This document shows positions 11,788 through 23,929 of a DNA stretch of 64,000 bases, piece by piece. The number at the start of each line of letters is the position of its first letter. The stretch's first letter is position 1. This stretch comes from Ifrita kowaldi (taxonomy: Eukaryota; Chordata; Aves; Passeriformes; Cinclosomatidae). A program made the position numbers and the translations under genes. The DNA lies in the NCBI GenBank assembly GCA_013398055.1, contig VZRS01000217.1, positions 917,281 to 981,280 on the forward strand, written 5' to 3'. Below the pieces are notes generated by a model. The model was not told the origin of the DNA. It ran no database searches and saw only the letters and a list, made by a program, of their open reading frames with translations.

Positions 11788-11873
11788 AGGGGGAGGGAGC
11801 AGCGGGAAGGGGAGCGGGAGCGGGGCAGGGGCAGGGGGGGCGGGGGGGGCGGGGGGGGAGGGAGCGGGAGGGC
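11788..11873 (+). repeat. G-run block, G-quadruplex-prone
   Basis: The plus strand carries many closely spaced runs of three to eight G, including three octamer-like runs separated by single C or A bases at 11834-11860. This satisfies the usual G-quadruplex pattern several times over. Relative to TMEM170B the G-rich strand is the template strand, upstream of the start codon. Such runs are also hard to sequence, so the exact run lengths deserve caution. Confidence 0.75.
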
Positions 11874-11879
11874 GGCCCC

Positions 11880-11889
11880 GCGCAGGCGC
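11880..11889. promoter_or_regulatory. NRF1-like site in the CpG island
   Basis: GCGCAGGCGC differs at one base from the palindromic NRF1 core GCGCATGCGC and lies in the most GC-rich part of the TMEM170B island, about 510 bases upstream of the start codon. NRF1 sites are typical of TATA-less housekeeping promoters. Occupancy is not shown. Confidence 0.45.
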
Positions 11890-12397
11890 GGCGGGAGGAG
11901 CCGGGGGGCGCTGCCTCCTCCCACCAAACGGAGAACCAGAATTCGGAATCACAATTTGACTCAAGGAGAGCGGGAAAGAACGGGGATGTCGTGGACCCCC
12001 AAAGAAACTTGAGTTAGCAAGAAGTGTGTTAAATAAAATCTGTATGCACATATGTGTAGATTTAAAGGGGAAAAGAAAGTGATAACACTGCATGGTATTA
12101 AAGCTGGTATTGATGCTGCTGTGTGCATTTAAACATCGAAGAAGAGCAAAATGCAGAATCTGAACCCTGATGAGAGCAGTGTTTTCACCTCGCTGCTCAC
12201 AGCGTTAGCACACGAAGCTCCAGAGAGCGCGGGCGGACGTATCCCCGCGGCTGCCTCGGCGGGGTCTGGGGACGCAGCCCCGGGCGGACAGGACGGGACA
12301 GGGTGAAAGAAGCCGTGCGCACTGGACGGGTGCTGCTCGGGAGTGCCGGAGCTGCCGGAGCTCAGGTGACACCACGGGTTGCATCGGAGTAGCTGTT

Positions 12398-12449
12398 ATC
12401 CCGAGCTCCCATCCCGGGCTCTCATCCCGAGCTCTCATCCCGAGGCAAC
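12398..12449. repeat. 13-bp tandem repeat, four units
   Basis: There are four head-to-tail copies of a 13-base unit starting ATCCCG: atcccgagctccc, atcccgggctctc, atcccgagctctc and atcccgaggcaac. The first three units differ by one or two bases and the fourth diverges at its end. It lies at the distal edge of the TMEM170B CpG island. Confidence 0.9.
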
Positions 12450-12480
12450 ATCCAGGCAACGCTGCGTAACGTCCTCGCCT

Positions 12481-15400
12481 GTCCCTTTGAACCTCGTAGC
12501 TCCACCGCCAGTGTGGCTGCAGATTAAAGCCACCGAAAGTTAGAGAACGTCAGAAATCACGAGCGAATCTTTATTCTGTGCCTTTGCTTTCTTTACGTAA
12601 TAAAGATAACAGAGTCTTTAAGCTGGACGCGGCTTCTTTCGAAGCACGGGATGCACGGTGCTTACCGATGTAAAAGCCAGCAATCACCCCCCCATCCATT
12701 CTTAAATATTCATCCCTAGGCCACATATAGTGCACACACTTCCTCGCTGGCATTTCTTCACCGGTGCTTGCTACAGTACTTCGTAAACATCATTTTATGT
12801 CAGCATCCTTTGATGGAAAGGGTGGAAGAGGTAATGCAACTCATAACAAAATTTGCAATTTGTAGATGAAGAGCCACAACAGATAAATCAAATAATATCC
12901 TGCTTGGTGCCAATGACCCGATTTTTTTCAGATAGATTTTTGCAGGATGTCTGGTTCAGAGGAGTGTTCCCAAAGCCTTTTGCAGCTGACAATGCTTGGC
13001 ATTTCTGCAAGTAGGTATTAAGCCAGGCCATAAGAAACTCGGAGAGAACAGCTCCCTAGGGGGCTCTGGGTTTGACTGATTAAGCATGGGATCACTGATG
13101 GAGAAAGAATTCAGCTGCTTGGCCAGGTCCCTGCTCCATGATCAAGGGAAGGTCCTCTCTCTCCCTCTTCTAGTAATCCCACCACTCTACAGCTGTATAA
13201 TTCAGGCCTTACAGAAAACAGTTCCCTTCATTATACAATAGTGATTCATTTTTAGTACAGAATTAGTCCATACTTGGAGTAGGGCTCTGTGAGAAAATAG
13301 CATGTTATTTGAGTTCGAATGTGAAACATACAATAAATTGTTTAGAAACAGTTTTTCTGGTTTATTCTTTTTAACCTCTGCGTGCCGAACTTTGAGAAAA
13401 CAAACATTTTTAAATGTCCTTAAAAAATTCCCCACCCCTAAATTTTGTTTTTATTGTAGATCAATGTCCCAAGAACAAGGTATACTCTGCAGGACACTGT
13501 GGTGTAACCAAACTTACAGTAAAAAGGAAGGCTACTTTTGGTGACCATTTTATCTTATAAATCTCCTGTGATAGCCTACTGACAGATGTCAGCAAGGCCA
13601 TCTGATAGGCCAGAGACATGCATGGAAACATGCATGTATCTATAAAAAATGCTGCATTCGTGCCCAGTGACTTTTCAACCTGCACATTGATGATTTTTTG
13701 TGCTCCGTATGAGGAAGAATGCGTTTTGAGTCACTTGTGTCCAGAACGTACTAAAACACCTTCCACAAGGTTTTATAGTAGAACAACAGGAAACACATTC
13801 ACGAAGAGGTCAAGTGAGTACCTCTGTAGTCTGCAGACCCTTGCAATATTTGCTGGGGAGCATCCTTCAAGGTTGTGCAGATGCTCTCTCCTTAGAGATT
13901 TGGAAACCTGTTCAGCCTCCCCCGGAGAGGGCTGATCATTCTGCAACAGTGCAGGGACAGCGAGAACACAGAGATGTTCCTCTAAGTCCTTGGACAACAA
14001 ATCAGCTTTCTTCCCAAGAGAGATCCACCAACACCGCCATCCAGCCTCCACTGAAACTCCACCTAAGAGGCTAAAAATTGTTGTCAAATCTCAGGCATGC
14101 AACATCTAAATTAACTGAACATTGTCTATCAAACACCTCCAACACACTTGAACAGTGTACAAGTGATAAAGGGACAGAGATTCATCTTAAAAGGGGCCAT
14201 AATTCATATAATTTATTCAACTTAATCCTCAGTCCATTGTTGAGTGGGTGAGCTCGATACAAATTTGAATACAGATTTGTCATGTGAAAAAAAGGCTAAC
14301 TGGATCATTCAGGAAAATATTGCTAAAGTACTGACTTCAAGAAAAAAAAAAGGGTGGTACATGGCAGTGACATTTCCCAGTAGCACCACACTGAGATTAT
14401 TCTGGATGAAGAGGGTGAATGAATGAAGCAGCAGAAACAACCAAAATTCACTCTTCCAAACTGTAGCTTCATAGGAACAGGGAATTGCAGCCAACTCTGC
14501 CCTCAGCAAGCCCTCCCACGTGAGAGGTGTTGCCACAGAAGTCCTGAGTGTATTAGCTCCCTGCAAGGATTATTATGATGAGCTCTGTAGGCAGCAATGT
14601 ACGGAGCAACAGCGATGACGGCGAGGGGCTCCCACCAGGGCTTAGGTTGTTGAAACTGTGACTCAGAGGAAGAATAAATCACAGGTGCTTGTGCAAGGCA
14701 AGAAAAGGTGGTGAGGGCTGAAAAGATCTCAGGGAGGAGAAATCAGAGTGGGCAGCACTGTCCTGATAATTAGAACAGGAAAATAAGAAAGAAGAAGAAG
14801 AAAAAACCTCAGGAACATAATCTCAGAATTTCATCAGATAAGGTAGTTCCTCAAATTATGGATGGTTGAAAAAAGACAAGCAGTCCTTTTGCAAGGGCCT
14901 GGCAAGACCACTTCCACTGCTGTGGCACCTTGAGGGTGGGGAGGATGAGCACAGCAGAGAATGTGGGGATAGATCAGGGAAGGTGACTGTGTCAGTGAGG
15001 GCTGGGAGGGCTTGCTGGTAGCTGGCAGAGGGAGAGCTGGCAGGCTGGGATGTGACCAGCTCTGATAACCCTCTGCAGAGCAGGGATCAGGAGAAGGCTT
15101 GGAACTGCAGAGGGGAGACAATCCAACAAAAAAACCTCCACAATTTGTGTACAAACCCCAGGTTTCCACTCCTGCATGGTATTTCAGAGGCAGGGACACA
15201 ACTCACATGGTCTGCCTGACTGCCAGCCCTGAGCCACCACAAACTCCTGAGAGACTCCAGGCCTCCTTTGCACATCTGAACCCACCAGTGAAAGGATCCA
15301 TGGGAAACACCTGAAAACTTATACATGGACTGATCTTCATTCCAGATGAGCTCATTTTCCTTCCAGCATCACCCCCATTCCCCTGTTCCCTCACAGCAGC

Positions 15401-16204
15401 TGGGAGGTTTGGGAGCTTCCCTGCTCCATGTGTGTGCAAAGCACTGCAAGGAGCCAGCTGTAAACCCCGACTTCAGCCAGAGGAAATTAGTTCTGCAGGT
15501 GGAAAAGTAGGGTCAGCTTAGTTTCTCTGCCCTGCCAAAGATCAGAATACGTCTACATAAGCTGCTATTAACTGCTGGTATTGTTTTCAGAAGCTGAAGA
15601 AATAATGATAAATTTCGTTGGAGAGCCCTCGGCTGAATAATTTTCCACTTGGAAAGGTAATGCTGTTCAAAATGAACTGATTTCTTAAGTCACATCTTTT
15701 TAGAGAAACAGACAAGACTGGATATGTTCCATTGCCATGTTCTGAAACAAATATTAAATTTTTGCATAAAGAATCCAGCTTTCTGTAATAGAAAAAGGTC
15801 AAAATCCGAATAGCAACACCTTTTGGTCCCCCTGAAGAACAGAATTCCCTCTCAAGATTTCCTAACCAGCACTGGCCACATAGATTGACTGGCACTGCAG
15901 TTAAAGATCTGGTTTAACTGAATGGATAACCTCAGCACTGCTCATACATTTTTCCCCTGTTTCAAAGGGGTTTTTTTGGCCTTTGACCTTAGTCACTGAC
16001 AGGACATTACGAATGCAGATAGTAAATTAATACCTCTGACGTTATCAATAGATTTCTCCATACTTGCCCCTTTTCTAGACCACCAATTTATGCACAGCAG
16101 TTTCTACTCAATCAGAAGAATTGGCAGTCACAGCCAGTTGTGGTTTGAGAAGTGGGTTGTTCAGAGACCCTTGGCCTCACAATCTCAGCTCTTAAAAGGC
16201 TGAA
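12481..16204. other. Intergenic, no gene recognised
   Basis: Ordinary AT-rich non-coding DNA to the right of the TMEM170B promoter. I see a doubled ACATGCATG motif near 13617-13636, a TGACTCA heptamer at 14659-14665 and a short (GAA)-rich run at 14785-14807. The open frames here (for example 13773-14087 minus and 14834-15199 minus) overlap each other on both strands and match no family I know. Some of this stretch could belong to a divergent non-coding transcript from the island, but nothing in the sequence shows it. Confidence 0.6.
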
Positions 16205-16505
16205 ACACGATCTCAGCCGCTAACCTCGATGATGGATGAAGATGCCTGGACAGCGATGTAGGAGAGGAAGGAAGTAAGGTGATACCACGGGCTAAATATC
16301 GCAACTCTCCCCAGCATGAAAGCAACCTCACAGGTTGATCTAAGCCATCAAAAATCGTTCGGAGCCGACTTCCAGGGCGGCAGAGGGAGGCAGAGGTGCA
16401 CGGAAGACTTTCCCCACGCACCGGTAGATGGAGCGCTGCGGTACCAAGACTGCTCCTCACAATCGGCTGCACCCTGCCACCACGGGCACTGCCTCCGGAA
16501 CGCCC
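16205..16505. promoter_or_regulatory. Small orphan CpG island
   Basis: I count 19 CpG dinucleotides in about 300 bases (16207-16502) at roughly 56% G+C, an observed/expected ratio of about 0.8. This passes the classical CpG-island thresholds, while the flanks on both sides hold only a few CpGs. No known exon lies in it; the overlapping frames (16185-16472 minus, 16316-16555 plus) match nothing I recognise. Unmethylated CpG clusters of this type usually mark a promoter or an active enhancer. It could be the start of a non-coding RNA or a distal alternative first exon of the neighbouring gene; that is inference. Confidence 0.6.
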
Positions 16506-19500
16506 CAGGGCTCTATTGGCAATGCTCTTGCAAGAAGATACCTGTGGATAATTAGAAACTGCAGTTAGAATTTTTTATTTTTTTAAATTAAAGCTTTGGG
16601 GAAAAAGAAAAGAGTCTGCTTAGTCGGTGTAGAGAATATCCCTCTGTAAAAGACATGGATTTTCAGCCCGTAGTTTGCATGTATTAAAGTGCCTGAAGGA
16701 TTGCACCCACCATGAAATGCAAAAGTCCCACTGACTACTCTAAAAAGACTTGTCAAGTACTGTTGTAAATAAATTCTTAGCTAAACTTGGATCTTATTTT
16801 TTTTTTTAGCATTTGAATCTGCTCTGCTTAAAAGACCAACTCATATATATTTTTTTAAACAACACCACCATTCAGAAAAATAAAGTTTTCTCCTACTCTC
16901 TCTGCACACACTCACAGACACGTGCATGCACACACACGTGCATCCACACAGATGCAGCAGTTTTAAGTAGGGACTACTGTTAATATCAACTAGGCTGTTA
17001 CTCAGAAAAGAATTTTATTACTCTTCGTAAACTCCTTTACAGGAATCCTTTCTCATGACCAAGAATGTTATCAGGGTTCCTGTGAAATCTAAATTATCAA
17101 TTGTGTTTCCCTCTATAGGTTGACTCAAAGCAGGCAATTATCTGTTAAAATTGCCATTAGGAGACTTTTGGAACAGTCTAGCAGGAGCAACCACCTTTCA
17201 AGACATGGATGAAACTAGTTTCGCTGTTCCCTCAGAAGTCAAATTATAAAGTAAAAGCAGGGAACCATCTTTGCTCTTCAGTATCCTGTTCAAAAAGGTT
17301 GTTAGGCTAAAACGCAAAAAACTTGCTTCCTGAAGGACTTATTTCTTTCCAAATAACCCTCCCTCCTCCAATTATATTTTAAATTGCATACCAGACTCTC
17401 ACAGTCCATGTCAACAACTTGATGCATGATAGCCACATCAGGTTTCTCATATGCTTAGGTCATTAGTTAGCAAGAACATTGTCAAGTTATTAGTTTTGAA
17501 ATATCCTATTTTTAGATTGTTCTGGAGTTGCTGGAAGTTTGATAGAGAAATCTGTTCCTTCATTAAACTAATTTTTGTTTAACCCTCACGTATGCATGCC
17601 ACAGCCCAGATAGTTTATAGGCATTTAAGTTTAGCTTCTGCATACAACCCTAAGTGCTGGCTTATCTGGTTTGCAATACGTTTGCATTTTTTCTCTGACC
17701 CAGAATTCCAGCAAACTCAGCTTCAAAATATCTGAGTTTTGTTGAAACATCTGTAACTTCAGTCTTCACAGTTAAAGCCATATCTGCTCGTGCTTATCTA
17801 TGATCTGTTGCACCCTCACGCTGAGCTCCCCCTCTCCCCTTGTTTGCCTCTCAGTCGATGCATTCTTGAGCAGACAGGAGGTGACACATCAGCAACACAG
17901 AGCAGGACATTTCCTCAAAACTCTTAGTTTTTCCCCTCTGTAGCAGTGCTTTTTGATACCACAAACGTGCAAATTCACAAATGTCTCAGTTACTAAGCAG
18001 GTCCTTCTCCTGCTGACCCAGCATCCTTTAAAGTAACCTGGAAATACCTAATGGATTTCAGTGGACTCCAGTTCTGAGTGGTGGAATTATCTGATCTTAT
18101 CGTGTCTTCTTTTCATCTGACAACTATAATTATGTTTAGCAGAACTGTTACAGGTGTTTCTAGAGATTCAGCTGCCTTAGGGCAGAAACAATTCTGTTCT
18201 GCTAGTAAGGGCCATGTATTTTTGTTCATCTGTAGTATAGGCCAGTTCTAACTAGTCTTACCCACTTATTTGATTATCCCAGTATGTTTGCAGCACTGAT
18301 TTATGTAACCTAATTATCCATTTTATCAACACAGTCTACTTCAGATAATATATTTGAGGGCATCTCCTTCCCCTTTTTTAGAAATCTACACCTCTGTTGT
18401 TAACATATTTTTACATCTGTTGATCCCTGCAGCCCTACCACAATCCCATGAAATGCAAAATCTGATTCTTTGTTTCAATTTACTGTTAATTTGGATTTTT
18501 TTGGCACCACCACAAGCATACATGAATTCACACCATTGTGAGATTACCATTTGAATTCCTGAAATTTTCAAACTGCCTCCCTCTGCAGTGCTGAGCAAAA
18601 CTCAAGCTAGACATAAAGAGGAAAAAAAAATCAGCTCATTCCCACAGCTAGGGAATCCCACTGTTGGAAAAGAAAACCAGAACCTTATGGAACTATAGCT
18701 AATTGTAACAGTTTTGGATCAGGCCTTGATAGTTCATAAAATTCTGCATGTATGATCCAACATGACACCGAAGTTTTTTGTGTTGTTTGTACTGCCTTCA
18801 ATACTGCCTGACTCTTCAGTAACACCCTTTCTAAAGAAAGGAAAGAGTCAGCAGCACCACTGAGGTGCACAACCAAGAATCAGGAGACACAGCATCTCTT
18901 TCTAGACCAACCTCATGCTGTCAGGTGAGTCACATGGGCAGATTCATATCAGGCAGTGTCATGCTCTGTGAGCAGCTCTCTTGTCGCCAGTGGCCTTGGC
19001 CAGTGCTCAAAACACAAAGAAGTCTCCTAATTCTATTTGTAACCTCTTTGGTTTTTGGTTTCTGCAATTGGAAAAATGAGATAAGCTTACTTGTGGGGTT
19101 TAACTCATGGACAGTTTAAAACGCACTGAAATATTCAGGCAGACAGAAATCAGAAGTATAAGGTATTGCCAGAGATAAATACTTGCAAGGTGGCTTTGTT
19201 ATTGTTCTGGCTACATGCCCACAGAGCTTTGCATGCAATTTAATACCACCAGGAGGAGAAATATTTGATTTTATAGATTTGTAAGCTCCAGCTGATTAAA
19301 AAAACCTAAGTGGGGAGGAAACAAAAAGGTGAAGTACTTCACTGAGCCAGTATTTAACACCCTGTCCAGATGCACTCTTTCAGTCCCCTCTAAAATGGGT
19401 TGTCATGATACTCAGTAGTCTTAAGAACAGGGTAAAAGAGTCAGGTGAGGACAGGAAGTGTGCTCTCTCACTCAAAGGGTGAGCTTAGTCTCTATGTCTG

Positions 19501-21354
19501 GCCTACAATGCCCTCTTTGATCTATTCTAAGAAATCTCCTTCTTCCAGGACAGGAAAAATTTGCCATTTTAGTTGTGCAGAGCACAGATAGCTGATAGAG
19601 ACTTGAACTGAGAGCAACATCCTCTTGCCACCCTGAGTCTGGAAGCAGCCTGGCCACATTTGCACGGGGCTGTGCCCAACAGGAGGAGCTCTGCCTTCTG
19701 CATTTCGTTCTCCTGCACTCACAGTTCAAGGATTAATTCAGGCTGAACTACATGAAAGTAATGTGCACCTGCCTGTGTGGAAGTGCCTTAGGTCAGGGGT
19801 TTTGCAAACAGATGTACTCAATGCAGGTCAGGCTCCCTGTCCAAAGCCCTAATTAGAGGTGCAGATCACAATCGGTGTAAGGATGCCCAAGGCTGCACTG
19901 ACCCTGAAAATGACAATCCTCCCACTCTTCCCTCAGGTCCTTCCCCAAAACAGCACTGACAAAGCCGTGCAGAGATTATCCTGAGACTAGAATAATAAAC
20001 TCAATGATCTGAAAACAAATAAAATACACCTGTAGGAAAGGAAACAAATGAGTAGTTAAAGTGGCAGCATTCTCAAAACATTTGTAGATGAAACTGTACA
20101 CAAGTATGTCCTAATTCCTTGCTTCGTGTTGCAGTAGTGGAAGAGAAAGAAGTAAAACAAACTTACTACTGCTAGGAAAGGTGGGATCTGACCCAAAGTG
20201 GCAACAAATGCAATGGTAATACTCCCACAGTGTTAGCTTTCGACGGCACCAACTGCTATGACCCTGCTCTAAAAATAATTCAGGTCCTGGTAAGATGATA
20301 AAGATCACCTCACAAACATTTTCCTCACCTTATGCTTGCTTGGTAAGTATTAGAATCAGTACAGCAGAATTAGTGCATTCAGGTAGCAGTTACCACAGAA
20401 AAGAGAACACGAGATAAACGCATAATGTGAACAAACTTCCCAAAGACATCAGAATTTAAATACGTTTTCTTGTCATACGCACTGAAAAATGAACCCACTT
20501 TTAAACAACCTACAACTTAAGGAAAGCAACACAAAAGTTAGAAAGAGTCTTACAAAACAGAATTTTGTAAGCTAATTTAAGGTGTTTTCTACTGCTATTC
20601 TACCAGTCCTTACTCTGACATCAGGAAAAAAAGGTTGACTGGTTTCAGAGAGCCATTAGCTGCCCTGTCCTCAGATAATCTTTGAGAGCTGAGAGGGCAG
20701 GAATTAATGTATACAAGTACAGCACACTTGAAAAATATTAACTAAAGCTGGGAATAAATTATTCTGTAATGGAAGCCTCAGACCTGATTAACAAAGAGAA
20801 AAACCAAAGCAGATACTTTCCAAGGGAAATTTATACAACAGAACTATTCCAGGCTTTTATTACTCCAATGTTAAAACTGGCCAAGAAGAGATTTAATTTT
20901 ATTTACTTAAACAACTTAGAAAAGAAAAATTTCCCAGTGCTCTACCCCTTTGTCAGATGGATTCCAGAGCAGAGGATTAGCTAACAGTTTGGTCTCACAG
21001 TGTGTAAACACACGTACTACCTCATGTCTGAGAGAGGAACTTGGTCGGTTTGCAAAACGAGGAGAAATGCATGTTGGCCCAAGTTCTCTGTTTCTGTCAG
21101 CCTCTATGGTGAAGTGGCACAGTGGGTGAGGACATCAGGGAAGAGGTTTTAAGCATTGGTTTCCACTTCTCACTACAAAAGAAAATTTAGCCTTTCTGTT
21201 TCTGCTTGTTCATGTAGGAGCAAACAAATACAGCTTCTGGAAAACCCATGACACACTGTAAGTACTAACAGCATGAGTATTACAAATGTGTTAGTAACTA
21301 AATCCTCATAACTAGGGGCTGAACCCCTGGGACAGCATGAACCCTGGCACGGAG
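16506..21354. other. Intergenic, no gene recognised
   Basis: AT-rich, CpG-poor sequence. It holds a degenerate CA-rich patch at 16903-16950 and AP-1-type heptamers near 17122 and 18926. The stretch around 18220-18340 is rich in homeobox- and FOX-like AT motifs. No exon, transposon or RNA gene is recognised. Confidence 0.6.
16903..16950. repeat. Degenerate CA-rich microsatellite
   Basis: CACACA blocks interrupted by CGTGCA and CTCACAGA units. It looks like an old, mutated (CA)n repeat. Confidence 0.7.
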
Positions 21355-21384
21355 CCTCCCAGACAGACTGTCTGTCTGGGGAGG
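21355..21384. repeat. Near-perfect inverted repeat (hairpin)
   Basis: The left arm CCTCCCAGACAGAC and the right arm GTCTGTCTGGGGAGG are complementary over 14 pairs with one extra G in the right arm, separated by a single T. As DNA it is an almost perfect palindrome and could extrude a cruciform. No transposon ends or target duplication surround it. Confidence 0.85.
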
Positions 21385-23650
21385 AAGTTGGAGAGAGTGG
21401 CTGCAACCTTCTTGCAGCCAGAGCTACCAGAGGAGACCAGAGCTGCTCAGGATCCGGATGGTGCTGGCTGAGCAGAGCTGTGCCGCCAGGTTGCAATGGT
21501 TCAGCACTGTCCACCGGCAGCTGCTTCTGCCAGAGCTCCCCTGGAGGGCTGCCCAAGACTCGCAGCTGCCCTCCCTTCACTCACCCTCCTTTCCAGTCTG
21601 TAGGGCCCTGTACTGGAAACCCGATAACTGCACGGCTTGCTCAGGGAAAGGTGAGCAGGAAGATGTACCTTAAGGTTGATGCTTGCCTTCCTTTTGGATG
21701 GAATCCTCCCTGCAACTCCTCTCTCACCTTGAGCTCTTCTGCTTCTGCATGTTCAGAGGCAACCCACTCTGTCCAGCAGCACCCATAAGCATGCAGGGGG
21801 TCTTAGAGCCTGAAGTAACTGTTCTTGCTTTAAAGTGAAGTTAAAGCATCTTTTAGCTGAAAAATTCCTAGCCTATTTCTAGAGCTTTGTAGTGGAAGGT
21901 GCTTTGATCATTGACTCTTTCCAGCTGCATTACTCTTATTTTGACCAATGCAAGGACAATCTGGTTTTTATGCCAGGGGCTTGCTGGTTATACTAAATTT
22001 TGATTGTGCAGTTTTGAAAGGATCTTCAAGAAAAAATCTCTGCTAAATGAAGACATCACTGCAAAATTAGAACATCACTCACATTTCCAGACTGAGATCT
22101 CATTAGCGAATGGTGAATGGGCAAGACCAGATGCCTCACAGTGGTGAATTGTACCCAGTGCCCTTTTGTAATGTGCCACAATGTGGCAAAAGCTAATCAC
22201 ATTCAGAATCACTTTGTAGGAACAAAATGTTAGATGGATCTTAAAAGACCCAGAAAAGAGAGACAGGCAAAGGAAAACAGGCTGGTGTATGTTATGTTTT
22301 ATCTTTCACCATAGACCTTACAGCAACTACAAGAGGCTGGGAGAAGTTTTGTAGCCTCTGGTGCATGAGACGAACTTGGTTTGGTCAGGTGGTTGCAGGG
22401 ATGAGATTTAGCAGAGCAGATAATCCTTTGGATTCTACCCTCCATGGAAGTATTTTTGCTAACCAGGAAGCTATACTGATGCTGGATCCAGTGGTTTGCA
22501 ATGTCCAGCATTACCTCTGCTCACTCTGATCTTCATGGGGTGAACCATAAATACAATGAGAATCCAAAAGATTCCAAAAGAACATGTGGCAGAAGGCCAA
22601 GTTCTGACACCACAGTTACTTTACTCTGTTACAGGCTTCAGAATTGATGGTGATGCCATGTGTGAAAAACAAAATTGTCCAACAGAGCTTCCCCTTCCAA
22701 GGCATTAAATAGGCGATACTAATCCTCAGTGCTTAAACATTTGTTTCAATACAAATTTTCCATTCTAGGATGCTAATTGGAAAAGCCCAACAACAAGAAA
22801 ACCTAACATAGCATCAGGGGGTGTTGCAAAACCACCTGGGCAAATGACTTACAGTAGCTGTTCTTATTTACTGCAGAACACGGCTGGATTTGGTCTCCTA
22901 TTTCAGGTAGATGATATTAAATTTTACATAAAAGTGTCAGCAGCTTTAAATGAAGCTAGGTAAGGAATGCAAAGAGGTCAGCTACAGGGAGGCATATTTG
23001 GAGAGTGTAGTCATATTCAGACTCCGTGTTTACCAGGCTTTTGCAATGAGGCATGATAATATAAAACTAAAGAGTGAAATTCCACACCAGAGTGAGTAGT
23101 CCAAAAACACACTGCTCTGACAGTGTTCCAAGTAAGTAAAACTTATATGGTCCATAAGTATTGCCTAGGCTTTAGTCAGGCTATCCACATAAGGCTGAAA
23201 TGTCACCCTTGATGGAAACAGAAACAACAACCAAAAAAGCACATTTCTCTGATCACTCCATTTATCACACTGCTTTCTGTTGCAGTTGAGGTTTTACAAT
23301 CAATCAGGCTTTTTTCAATATGCTCAGGATCATGGTGGTCTCAGTTGCAAGTTTAAAAGTTGCCTTTGACATAACAGCAGATGTGCATCAAGCTCTTTGC
23401 GTAATTAACATCAGAATTATTATCACCAATACACTGACCGTAGTCCAAAACGTGTCTTCATGTTACTCACATAATAATACCAGAAGCTTAGCAAAAGCCT
23501 GTTAGTGACTATAACCTGCTGCTTTCAGTGTTTTAATGTCAATCCCCTGAATTTACTCCGATTTCCTTTCTGGTTCTTATACTATATCACTGGGCACAGC
23601 CATTTGCTCCCTTTACTTCTAACCTCCATAACATTCAGCTGCAACTCATT
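21385..23650. other. Intergenic, no gene recognised
   Basis: Non-coding sequence with moderately GC-rich DNA to about 21,790, where frames open on both strands (21458-21673, 21480-21788), then AT-rich DNA. No recognisable exon, repeat family or RNA gene is seen. Confidence 0.6.
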
Positions 23651-23660
23651 TTGACTCCTC

Positions 23661-23673
23661 TGCTGACTCAGCC
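23661..23673. promoter_or_regulatory. MARE / antioxidant-response-type site
   Basis: TGCTGACTCAGCC matches 12 of 13 positions of the Maf recognition element TGCTGACTCAGCA and contains the TGACnnnGC core bound by small-Maf/NRF2 or NF-E2 dimers. It lies about 300 bases before a stretch with enhancer-like motif content. A 12/13 match is rare by chance in 64 kb, but binding is unproven. Confidence 0.5.
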
Positions 23674-23714
23674 ATAGGCTGAACTGGAAGCAAAGCTCGA
23701 ATTTCAAGGCATGA

Positions 23715-23751
23715 GATATATATATCTCTCACACACACATATATGTATATA
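23715..23751. repeat. Compound TA/CA/TA microsatellite
   Basis: GATATATATATCTCTCACACACACATATATGTATAT-type run made of TA, TC, CA and TA dinucleotide blocks in succession. Confidence 0.85.
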
Positions 23752-23929
23752 GGATTTTTTTAGCTGGAGGTGTATAGCAAGTCTGGAGACACACATACTT
23801 GTCTTTGTGCATCCTTCATTACTAGTTGTAAGGAAGAGATCCTCCACACAACACTGTAGGCTTTGGCTGAAAGACAATTTAATTGTACTTTTTGATTTAG
23901 TTAGTGAAGACAACAAGGGGATCGAGCTT

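Larger units (their letters stand above)
11150..12480 (-). promoter_or_regulatory. TMEM170B: CpG-island promoter of TMEM170B
   Basis: The G+C content rises sharply from about 11,150, is extreme from 11,370 to 11,930, and stays CpG-rich with a dip around 12,000-12,180 until about 12,480. This is the only large CpG island in the window and it contains coding exon 1. There is no TATA box next to the start. Candidate elements are an SP1/KLF-type GGGGGCGGGGCGG at 11681-11693 and an NRF1-like GCGCAGGCGC at 11880-11889. The transcription start cannot be fixed by eye but should lie between about 11,400 and 11,950. The part beyond 12,180 could serve a divergent non-coding transcript running rightwards; that is inference. 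Confidence 0.85.

Noticed and set aside
11338..12012. 224-codon plus-strand frame, and the 158-codon frame at 11483-11959
   Set aside because: Gly/Ser/Arg-rich translations of a GC-rich island, overlapping each other in different frames. Stop codons are rare in such DNA.
10728..12017. 429-codon open frame on the plus strand, the longest in the window
   Set aside because: It is antisense to TMEM170B exon 1, built from C/A-rich low-complexity DNA and the CpG island. Its product is Pro/His/Thr- then Arg/Gly-rich with no domain.
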